Below, one piece after another: positions 45,808 through 52,990 of a stretch of DNA of 64,000 bases (its first letter is position 1; the number at the start of each line of letters is the position of its first letter). Made by a program: the position numbers and the translations under genes. The notes under the pieces were generated by a model. It was not told the origin of the DNA. It saw only the letters and a list, made by a program, of their open reading frames with translations, and searched no databases. Origin of the DNA: an uncultured Selenomonadales bacterium (GTDB lineage: Bacteria; Bacillota; Negativicutes; Selenomonadales; Selenomonadaceae). Location: the NCBI GenBank assembly GCA_947165295.1, contig CAMUZU010000002.1, positions 62,001-126,000 on the forward strand, read 5' to 3'.

Positions 45808-46035
45808 ATGAAGATTGTCGAAGTAAAGGATTCATCAGCCGTTTTGAAACTTGGCTATGACGGCGAAAATCTTTTTGTTCAATTCGTCGGCGGAGCTTGG
45901 TACAAGTATTTTCATGTACCCGAAAAAATGTTTGAACGGCTCAGTACTTCCGATTCGGTCGGACAATGTCTTAATCGAGAGATTAAACCCAAATACACTC
46001 AATACGAGCCGTGCGTTTTCAATCCGGTGTCTTAA
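45808..46035 (+). CDS. KTSC-domain protein
   Basis: VKDSSAVLKLGYDGENLFVQFVGGAWYKYFHVPEKMFERLSTSDSVGQCLNREIKPKY. Confidence 0.8.
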   Translation: MKIVEVKDSSAVLKLGYDGENLFVQFVGGAWYKYFHVPEKMFERLSTSDSVGQCLNREIKPKYTQYEPCVFNPVS

Positions 46036-46276
46036 AGCCGACGCCTTTCAAGTCTTCAATCAACACCGCCGAATTCCAATCAATCAATATGCTGTGATGA
46101 GGCGAACCGTAGTGTTTTTGTATGAACTCGACGACGGGACGGCAAACTCTGCGCAATTCTTCTCGCTCGTCGTCCTGAAATGTCGGATCACTTGCCGACG
46201 TGTGAAACTCCTCCGGCAACGTATCTAACCGTTCAAATTCTTGGAAGGCGTCCAATTCGGCAACAAATTTATCCAT
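46019..46276 (-). CDS. Small accessory protein of the 'RPVVEF(I/L)Q...F' paralog family
   Basis: ELRRVCRPVVEFIQKHYGSPHHSILIDWNSAVLIEDLKGVGFKTPD. Confidence 0.6.
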   Translation of the reverse strand: MDKFVAELDAFQEFERLDTLPEEFHTSASDPTFQDDEREELRRVCRPVVEFIQKHYGSPHHSILIDWNSAVLIEDLKGVGFKTPD

Positions 46277-46372
46277 TTGTGTCACCTCACTTTCAACGTG
46301 TCGGCGGATTATTTGCTCGGTCGAACGGACAATCCGCAAGTGGCGAAAGGCGCGTGAAGGGAGCGTGATTAA

Positions 46373-46681
46373 ATGATTTATCTGGTCTCTTACGACCTCA
46401 ACACGCCCGGCAAAGACTATCGCCGACTGATTGACGCCATTTGCAGTTACGAAAACCCTTGTCGCGTTTTGAAGTCGCAATGGTTAATTCGTTCCGATAA
46501 ACCCGCCGAACAAATTTGTAAAGAATTGCTTGCCTTTGTTGACGCGAACGACGAACTGCTCATTTGCGAAGTCAACGAAAATCGTTTCGGCAGATTGAAC
46601 ACGCATACTCGCGAACAACTGCAAAAAATTCAAAGCCGCATTGCGATTAAAGGTCTTCTGGGGGATCTTCCGCGACAATAA
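46373..46681 (+). CDS. SinR/Cas2-like small protein
   Basis: MIYLVSYDLNTPGKDYRRLIDAICSYENPCRVLKSQWLIRSDKPAEQICKELLAFVDANDELLICEV. Confidence 0.65.
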   Translation: MIYLVSYDLNTPGKDYRRLIDAICSYENPCRVLKSQWLIRSDKPAEQICKELLAFVDANDELLICEVNENRFGRLNTHTREQLQKIQSRIAIKGLLGDLPRQ

Positions 46682-46922
46682 TCCAGCCGCCGTCAGGTGC
46701 CCCTTTGACTGTGCTCATGCGTACTTTTGCTTTGTCGCAGTTTGATTCGTCGCCACGAGTTTTGAAAAATTCGCCGCTGAAGTTAATTTCCAGTTTGTGG
46801 TCATTACCCGCGCAAACCTTGCGGATTCGGTCAAGCAGTTGTCGTATTTCTTCAAATGAACGACCTGCCAAACTGATTTTGATTTCACACGCAACAACGG
46901 CGTTTTGTTTGGTTTCCGACAT
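46647..46922 (-). CDS. Accessory hypothetical protein
   Basis: MSETKQNAVVACEIKISLAGRSFEEIRQLLDRI. Confidence 0.5.
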   Translation of the reverse strand: MSETKQNAVVACEIKISLAGRSFEEIRQLLDRIRKVCAGNDHKLEINFSGEFFKTRGDESNCDKAKVRMSTVKGAPDGGWIIVAEDPPEDL

Positions 46923-47034
46923 GTTACCAACTCCTTGACTTTCAACGTGTCGACAGATTATCTCGTCGGTCGGACGGATGTGCCGCAAGTGGCTTTGGGC
47001 GCGTGATTTGTTTGTCCAAAAGGACGAATTCATT

Positions 47035-47226
47035 ATGACCGATACCAACAGAGAAATTGCGCGGGACATCCTGCTTAAGCTGATTGAAGCAAAAGCGTTA
47101 TTCTTCCAAACCGCTCACGCAAATATGTCGCCCGAAGAAATAACCAAAGTCCACGCCCAAAACGTTCAAACTGTTTGTGACGCTTACAAACAAATTTTCA
47201 AAGCCGTTGCCTCATCAAATGCATAA
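47035..47226 (+). CDS. Accessory hypothetical protein
   Basis: 63 aa after shared GGCGCGTGA leader. Confidence 0.5.
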   Translation: MTDTNREIARDILLKLIEAKALFFQTAHANMSPEEITKVHAQNVQTVCDAYKQIFKAVASSNA

Positions 47227-47409
47227 GTGCATGATGGTCTCGACGCATTCACGCAAGGCTCGAATCTCGTCCGGATTTGGCGGCGCGGTGTTTGACAACC
47301 GCTTTATGTGTGCCAACGTCATCTGTTTGAACGCATCGCAAATTTCTTGCCGCGTTTCGCGATTTTTTTCTTCTTGAGACGGCGTTGTCGATTGCTCCAT
47401 CTCGTTCAC
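47215..47409 (-). CDS. Accessory hypothetical protein (MEQSTTPSQEE N-terminus)
   Basis: Shares N-terminus with 47616 gene and C-terminal region with 56370 gene. Confidence 0.5.
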   Translation of the reverse strand: MNEMEQSTTPSQEEKNRETRQEICDAFKQMTLAHIKRLSNTAPPNPDEIRALRECVETIMHLCI

Positions 47410-47438
47410 CTCGATTCTTAAAAGGCGCGTGATTCTTG

Positions 47439-47666
47439 ATGATTGACGTTCAAAAACTCAAATACGATTTGGCGATGCAGTCTGCGCTTGCCGCAACGAT
47501 TTTGAATCGCCGCAAAGACGAAACCGTTGCCACTCAAATGGCGCGTGAATTCGGTTCGGCTTATCGTCAATACTGCTCGATGAATTTGTCGGAACTTAAA
47601 AACAAACTGTCCGTATCAGAACAAGTCATGTTTGAAACGGTAAACGCGCTCGTTAAGGATAAATGA
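47439..47666 (+). CDS. Accessory hypothetical protein
   Basis: MIDVQKLKYDLAMQSALAATILNRRKDE. Confidence 0.5.
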   Translation: MIDVQKLKYDLAMQSALAATILNRRKDETVATQMAREFGSAYRQYCSMNLSELKNKLSVSEQVMFETVNALVKDK

Positions 47667-47804
47667 CAGCTCCTCAATCAAAAGCTCGAACTGCCCGACT
47701 TTGAAGCCCTGCTTGCGACATTCGTCAACGATTCGCTCGGCAAGGGCATTAACTTTCGTAGGACGGTTTTGTTCTTCCTGAGACGGCGTTGTCGATTGCT
47801 CCAT
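47616..47804 (-). CDS. Accessory hypothetical protein (MEQSTTPSQEE N-terminus)
   Basis: N-terminus duplicated from 47215 gene. Confidence 0.5.
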   Translation of the reverse strand: MEQSTTPSQEEQNRPTKVNALAERIVDECRKQGFKVGQFELLIEELSFILNERVYRFKHDLF

Positions 47805-47841
47805 GTCGTTCACCTCGATTCTTAAAAGGCGCGTGATTCGC

Positions 47842-48051
47842 ATGAATATGATCAAGGTTGTTGATTCTTCGATTGTTTCTGCAGTCGGTCACGAAAACGT
47901 CAAGCTCGAAGTTTGGCTTAACACCGGCAAGAAATATCAATATTCGCCTGTCCCCGAAACGGTTTTTAAGAACTTCCTTAAAGCTCCGTCTAAGGGTATC
48001 TTTTTCAATCGCAATGTTAAGCCGCATTATGACTGCAAACCGCTGAATTAA
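47842..48051 (+). CDS. KTSC-domain protein, second copy
   Basis: MNMIKVVDSSIVSAVGHENVKLEVWLNTGKKYQYSPVPETVFKNFLKAPSKGIFFNRNVKPHY. Confidence 0.75.
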   Translation: MNMIKVVDSSIVSAVGHENVKLEVWLNTGKKYQYSPVPETVFKNFLKAPSKGIFFNRNVKPHYDCKPLN

Positions 48052-48239
48052 TAATCTTCGGGTAAATCAAACGGGACGCCGATTCCGTCGACAACCACTT
48101 TGCAATAGTCAACGGTGATGATGACGGTCTCGCAGTTGTCGCGCTTCGTTTGCAACCACTGAACAACGGGACGACAAATTTCTTTGAATTCGCGTATGTC
48201 GTCGTCGCTCCACAATTTTTTCTCGTCCACGCAACTCAC
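48048..48239 (-). CDS. Accessory paralog (RPVVQWLQ...GVPFDLP)
   Basis: DIREFKEICRPVVQWLQTKRDNCETVIITVDYCKVVVDGIGVPFDLPEDY. Confidence 0.6.
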   Translation of the reverse strand: MSCVDEKKLWSDDDIREFKEICRPVVQWLQTKRDNCETVIITVDYCKVVVDGIGVPFDLPEDY

Positions 48240-48242
48240 CTC

Positions 48243-48419
48243 TCAATCGGGCACTTTGAACGGTATGCCAAGTTGGTCTTCGACAAGCGTCGCCCTGTCC
48301 CACTCGACGATAATCGACATGTGCGGGTGACATTTCGTCTGCAGAAACTCAACCAGCGGCTTAACCAAACGCTCAAACTCTTCAATGTCGGCGTCGTTCC
48401 AATAATATTTTTCGTCCAT
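48243..48419 (-). CDS. Accessory paralog (KPLVEFLQ...GIPFKVPD)
   Basis: MDEKYYWNDADIEEFERLVKPLVEFLQTKCHPHMSIIVEWDRATLVEDQLGIPFKVPD. Confidence 0.6.
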   Translation of the reverse strand: MDEKYYWNDADIEEFERLVKPLVEFLQTKCHPHMSIIVEWDRATLVEDQLGIPFKVPD

Positions 48420-48448
48420 CAAAATCACCTCGCAAGGAGTTTTTCGCT

Positions 48449-48526
48449 GTGGAGATAATCCCCGTCAAGTCTTCGGTCGTCGCCAAAATCGCGTACGACA
48501 ACGGCAATTTGTTCGTCAAGCCCTAA
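48449..48526 (+). pseudogene. Truncated KTSC-domain remnant
   Basis: GTG start behind AAGGAG: VEIIPVKSSVVAKIAYDNGNLFVKP* stops after the first third of the domain. Confidence 0.6.
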
Positions 48527-48954
48527 TCCGAAACTTTGAACGGAAACCACGAACTTTCCGACATGAAAGCTGCGCCGTCCGGACGAACGATAATCCAACT
48601 GTGCGGTGTGCATTTGTTATGTTGCGTCTGCAAAAACTCAACCAGCGGCTTGACCAAACGCTCAAATTTTTCACGATCTGCGCGGCTTAATTCGACGTTC
48701 GCCGCGTTTGATGTCGCCGAATTCAACGCCTGAAGTTTGGCAACCATCGCGTTCAACGTGCGAAAATTGTGGTCGATAACCTTCAAAGCCTCGTCGAAGT
48801 GCTCTTCCAACGTGACCAAACCTTTAAGCAGATTGTCATTGAATTCGCCTTGCCGTTTGAAAAAATCGCGCCTCGAATCGTCGGGGCTTTTTTGATTGAA
48901 CGGCACGCTCGAAAACGTCAACTGCTCAATCCTGCCGATAATCGGTTGTGACAT
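48523..48954 (-). CDS. Accessory paralog with N-terminal extension (KPLVEFLQ...FPFKVSD)
   Basis: C-terminal DREKFERLVKPLVEFLQTQHNKCTPHSWIIVRPDGAAFMSESSWFPFKVSD. Confidence 0.6.
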   Translation of the reverse strand: MSQPIIGRIEQLTFSSVPFNQKSPDDSRRDFFKRQGEFNDNLLKGLVTLEEHFDEALKVIDHNFRTLNAMVAKLQALNSATSNAANVELSRADREKFERLVKPLVEFLQTQHNKCTPHSWIIVRPDGAAFMSESSWFPFKVSD

Positions 48955-48965
48955 GTCAAACCACC

Positions 48966-49112
48966 TCACCACGTTTGCGCGACATTTTTGCCGTCGTCGA
49001 CAATCACGGTCACGCAAATGGCGTTGACAATACTCGCCTTCCTGAACGTCTCGAACTTGAGCCCGTCGAGAATCTCGGCTTTTATCTGAGCGCGAATCTC
49101 GTCTTCGGTCAT
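48966..49112 (-). CDS. Small accessory protein (48 aa)
   Basis: MTEDEIRAQIKAEILDGLKFETFRKASIVNAICVTVIVDDGKNVAQTW. Confidence 0.45.
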   Translation of the reverse strand: MTEDEIRAQIKAEILDGLKFETFRKASIVNAICVTVIVDDGKNVAQTW

Positions 49113-49238
49113 GATGAAACTTCCTTTCTGATTGGAGTGATTTTGATGATGAACGCCACCTTTGACGGCAAAGAATACTTCCTTGACGTTGCCGAAAAGG
49201 TCGGGGACTCTGCCGCCCGCTTGACTGCCCGAAAATAA

Positions 49239-49961
49239 TTACTCAAGCGTCAACATGTCGCCGCCGAGCAAGCGGTTAAGCGCGTCAAGTTGCAAGATGA
49301 TGTTCGCCTCGAATTCGGCAAGCGTGCAAACTTTTCCGCCGACAATCAGCCTGACAATGACGTTGGCAACCATATTTTGAACTTGATCAAGCTTGTTCAG
49401 ATTGGCGACGGGCGCATTGTCGCGTTGACCGCGTTTGATGTCGCAACGGCTTTGAATTAAATTAGTCAAGTGCCCGTAAACGTATCCTGCGTCGTGAAAA
49501 CGTTGCCCGCGACTGTCGAGGTACTCAATCAGCATTTTAATTGCTTCGGTGAACGGGCGGTGTGAAGTCTTCGTGCCCAGCCGCGTTTGAATCCAGCGTG
49601 CGTCGCGTTCGATTTTCGGCACGGACAAAGCCTGCTCCATGCGGTTGAACGCGTCGATAAACTTCAGCTTGAACTGCAGAGCTTTCTTGCCCGTGAAACC
49701 CATAGCCAACAGCGCGAAGCCGTCGCGGGTCATGAGATATTCGGGGTACTTGCGGCCGCCTTCTTCGGCTTGATAAGTCGTCTTGATGAACAAATTAGCA
49801 GAATCCAAATTTGGTTGTTGGCTTGCTGACGCCATTTGTTTGATAATCATCTCGATGTCGCGGACAACGTGGAAGTGTTGCTTGTCGAATTGTTCAGCGA
49901 CGGTGCGCGACGTGGTCAACGGCGTGTCGTTTTTGATGAAAACCAATGCGTTATCTTTCAT
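49239..49961 (-). CDS. Rha-family phage regulatory protein
   Basis: LTTSRTVAEQFDKQHFHVVRDIEMII...YLMTRDGFALLAMGFTGKKALQFKLKFIDAFNRME. Confidence 0.88.
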   Translation of the reverse strand: MKDNALVFIKNDTPLTTSRTVAEQFDKQHFHVVRDIEMIIKQMASASQQPNLDSANLFIKTTYQAEEGGRKYPEYLMTRDGFALLAMGFTGKKALQFKLKFIDAFNRMEQALSVPKIERDARWIQTRLGTKTSHRPFTEAIKMLIEYLDSRGQRFHDAGYVYGHLTNLIQSRCDIKRGQRDNAPVANLNKLDQVQNMVANVIVRLIVGGKVCTLAEFEANIILQLDALNRLLGGDMLTLE

Positions 49962-50880
49962 GTTTTGTGCCTCCAAGCAGTCGGGCTTTGAGTTGGTCTT
50001 GCTGTTCGTCGAAACGAATTTGACGCATCTCCAAAACCGCCTCGGCAAGGTCATCTGCGCTCAATCCGACGGCGTTTGCCAATCGCTCAAGCAGGACATT
50101 CACCGACATTTCAGCCGGCTTGACGGTCGGCTTTTCAGTTGACTTGACGGTTGACGGCTTGTCCAATTTGCCGCGCACGTTTTTCAAAAACAGGTCTGCA
50201 AGTACACGACCTTTACTGCCCGACAAAAGCTTTCGGATTAAAACCTCGGCGTCTTCACTTTCGCTGAAGGCAACAACCGCGTCGAAAATCTGCGCGTCGC
50301 TGAAGTCTCGTTGAAGTTGGCGCAAACCGTCAAGCACGGCGTCGGGAAACGGCGCACCGAAATGTTCAAGCAACCGCTGATAAAGCCCGTCCGCCGCAAG
50401 TTCTGCGTCAATCGCCCGCAAAGCCTTCAGTTCATCGGGGAAATTTTTACTCAAGTCGACGCTGTAGCAAAATTCGCGCCCGTCAATGAACCGCTTGCCG
50501 TCGATTGTGCCGAACAAGTCATCGGTCAAGGAGCCGCAATAAAGACTGCCTTCGTCGGGGTCGACAATCCACAATTCGCAATCCAAACCGCGCTCAGCCG
50601 CATACTGCTTGTAAGCCTCAATCTGCACGACGGGGAACGCGTAGCACGGATATTGCCCGTAAGCGTAAGGAATTGCCGTGCGAACTTTGACTTCGACAAA
50701 CCGCTCGCGAAAATCTTCGCCCGTTTTCGGCACGGCGTGAAAGTCAATCAACGTCGGCGAATCGTCGGGCTCATTTTCGGGACGCTTAACGTCGGCTCCC
50801 CAATCGGTCAGAATCGCCTTGACGATTTGCTCGCCGATTTTGCCTTTGCGTGCCTGCGGAGAATTCGCGTCGTAACTCAT
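49951..50880 (-). CDS. Possible PD-(D/E)XK nuclease-like phage protein
   Basis: KGKIGEQIVKAILTDWGADVKRP...TLIDFHAVPKTGEDFRERFVEVKVRTA. Confidence 0.5.
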   Translation of the reverse strand: MSYDANSPQARKGKIGEQIVKAILTDWGADVKRPENEPDDSPTLIDFHAVPKTGEDFRERFVEVKVRTAIPYAYGQYPCYAFPVVQIEAYKQYAAERGLDCELWIVDPDEGSLYCGSLTDDLFGTIDGKRFIDGREFCYSVDLSKNFPDELKALRAIDAELAADGLYQRLLEHFGAPFPDAVLDGLRQLQRDFSDAQIFDAVVAFSESEDAEVLIRKLLSGSKGRVLADLFLKNVRGKLDKPSTVKSTEKPTVKPAEMSVNVLLERLANAVGLSADDLAEAVLEMRQIRFDEQQDQLKARLLGGTKHER

Positions 50881-51910
50881 TTTTAAGCCTCCTGTCGTGT
50901 TGATATTGCGCATCGTAGCCGACATATTCGGCGAACGTTTTCTTCAAAAACATGTGCGGCTGATTCGCCCAACGCGCCAATAACGTGTAAAGTTTCCTTG
51001 AAACGGAGGGGGCTAGCAGATAATTTTCATGTCGCATGACGTAAGGCAAGCACCCGTAACGTTTGAGCAATTCGGCACGGTCAAGCACACTTTGCAGGTC
51101 GCGTTCCCAAAAGTCGGCATCATACTTGCCCGCCCGGTCAAAACCGCACAGCACGTAGAACTTGACGCGATTTTTCGACAGGTCAAGGTAACGCGCCATC
51201 AAGTTCAATTTCTCTTCGATTAACGGCGCGTCATTAACGTCGTCGAACGCGAAGATGAATTTCCCGTCATAGCGTGACGCAAACAGCAATTCGGCTTTGT
51301 CTTCGTCGAGTAAGCGCACGTCCAAACCTTGCTTGAACACGAACTTTTTGCCCGTCGCTTGAAGTTGCAACAGCAAGTCGCGCCACCCGTCGTAGCCGAA
51401 AAAGTTATCGTCAAGCAGACAGATTTTCGGCCGCGACAAGTCAACGAACTCTTTCAGCGGCGAATGCGCGACAACTTTGTTTGACCGCCGATTGACGCAG
51501 AACGGACAGTGTCGGAAACAGCCTCGCGTCAAAAAGCCGATTGAATAGTCGGTGTACGTGTGAAAGTCCGCCACGCCGTCATACAGGTGATAGTCGGGCA
51601 TGACGTGTTCGATTCGGTCGGGCAACGGCTCCGCTTTGTCGAAGAAAAAGCCCGTGCCGCCGTAAATGACGTTCGGACGTTTGAGTATGTCGCCGAAAAG
51701 CCCGCCATCGGGAACGGGCGTGTCGCTGAAAACTTTGGCGATGTAGACCTTGTGAAAGCGTTCGAGCCCGTCATAATCAGTCTTGAGCTTGACAAACCAA
51801 CCGTAAAGCTTGTAGTATGCGCTGATTTTCATGCACGTAAGATTCGGGAAACGGTGATTCTTTCGCCCGATAAAGTCCGCGTCGATAATCGCTATCTCGT
51901 CAAGTTCCAT
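50786..51910 (-). CDS. B12-independent/B12-type radical SAM protein
   Basis: SIGFLTRGCFRHCPFCVNRRS (CX3CX2C), LLDDNFFGYDGWRDLL. Confidence 0.75.
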   Translation of the reverse strand: MELDEIAIIDADFIGRKNHRFPNLTCMKISAYYKLYGWFVKLKTDYDGLERFHKVYIAKVFSDTPVPDGGLFGDILKRPNVIYGGTGFFFDKAEPLPDRIEHVMPDYHLYDGVADFHTYTDYSIGFLTRGCFRHCPFCVNRRSNKVVAHSPLKEFVDLSRPKICLLDDNFFGYDGWRDLLLQLQATGKKFVFKQGLDVRLLDEDKAELLFASRYDGKFIFAFDDVNDAPLIEEKLNLMARYLDLSKNRVKFYVLCGFDRAGKYDADFWERDLQSVLDRAELLKRYGCLPYVMRHENYLLAPSVSRKLYTLLARWANQPHMFLKKTFAEYVGYDAQYQHDRRLKNELRREFSAGTQRQNRRANRQGDSDRLGSRR

Positions 51911-51977
51911 TGCTTAACCTCCGAAACGTTATCGCTCAAGCCCACTCTCCGACGTGCAGAGAGCGGGATTCAACGAT

Positions 51978-52052
51978 AAACCTTGCCTTGCCATACCACG
52001 CGACGCCGTAGCACACCATGCTCCGACTTGCCACACGTTGCCTAGCCCTGAC
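51978..52052. repeat. Degenerate pentamer array, short block (15 units)
   Basis: aaacc ttgcc ttgcc atacc acgcg acgcc gtagc acacc atgct ccgac ttgcc acacg ttgcc tagcc ctgac: purine at position 3 in 15/15 units. Confidence 0.85.
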
Positions 52053-52060
52053 GGTTGGTT

Positions 52061-52555
52061 TTATTTGACGGTGTCGGCAAAAGCGTCTATAGCCTTGCAG
52101 ACGCCCATCAATTCTTCGTAAGCGGCATATTTGCGTTGAAAAGCGCGAAGTTCCGACAGCGCATAACTCAAAACGCGGCCGCGATAATCCTTGTTGCCGA
52201 GAATCACGTCGACGCCGACGAATTCACCCTTGCTTTTCGGCGCAACCCGTTCGATGTTGAGGAACAAACGGGTCTTAATCGCACTCTTGCCCTCCGAAAC
52301 GATTTCAATTTCAAGACTGTTGATGATGTGACGGGCTTGCCACAAGCGATATTTTTCAGCGGCAACGGTGTCGTCCCACTCGAAACAGTCATGCAACGGC
52401 GAATCTTCGTCGCGTGACGCGTCAAGCAATTCTTGCGCCGTGATGCTTTCTTGACCGAGTGACGCCTGCAAACTCCGAATAGTGCTTGCGGCGGTCTCTG
52501 CCTTGACGGGAAATTGTGCGCCCGCCTTCCACGAAACTTTTTCCATAGTCGTCAC
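52061..52555 (-). CDS. Conserved phage protein (PLHDCFEWDDTVAAEKYR...)
   Basis: 164 aa; SRDEDSPLHDCFEWDDTVAAEKYRLWQARHIINSL pattern I associate with a widespread phage family. Confidence 0.7.
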   Translation of the reverse strand: MTTMEKVSWKAGAQFPVKAETAASTIRSLQASLGQESITAQELLDASRDEDSPLHDCFEWDDTVAAEKYRLWQARHIINSLEIEIVSEGKSAIKTRLFLNIERVAPKSKGEFVGVDVILGNKDYRGRVLSYALSELRAFQRKYAAYEELMGVCKAIDAFADTVK

Positions 52556-52576
52556 CTCCTCGAATGACTTTCAAAA

Positions 52577-52980
52577 CCGGCTAAACCAAACCTTGCACAC
52601 CACGCTACGCTCAGCAATACCTAACACTGACCAAACGAACCGCGCCGGCCGAACCACGCTTTACCTGACCATGACGCACATCACCGTACCGCGCCTGAAC
52701 GTACCTCACATCGCCACACCGAACATCACATTGCCTGCTGAACCAAACCCTGCCAAAACACGCTACGCCATGCCATACATATCCAAAACCAACCGCACCG
52801 GCTAGACATTGCCTTACCGCACTCGAACCGACCGAACCAAACCGCGCCATACCATGCCGCACACTGCCATACAATGCCACAACTGACCGGGCACTACCCG
52901 ACCTCGACATACCGAACCATGCCTGCTAAACCTTGCCCTGCCTCGCCTCGCCGAGACGAACCTAGCCCCGCCCCACCGGC
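52577..52980. repeat. Degenerate pentamer array, long block (~80 units)
   Basis: Period-5 NNRCC/GGYNN register with rare 1-nt slips; e.g. 52653-52737 is 17 units with purine at first base in 17/17. Confidence 0.85.
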
Positions 52981-52990
52981 TGAACAAAAT

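Noticed and set aside
46373-46681. CRISPR-Cas locus around the Cas2-like gene
   Set aside because: No array and no other cas genes nearby.
52611-52910. 99-aa minus ORF MSRSGSARSVVALYGSVRHGMARFG...
   Set aside because: Translation of the period-5 array; the 5-residue periodicity reflects the DNA repeat and no coding signal remains.
51978-52980. Pentamer tracts as a CRISPR array or simple microsatellite
   Set aside because: No conserved repeat/spacer alternation and unit sequences vary; only the period-5 RC/GY pattern is conserved.
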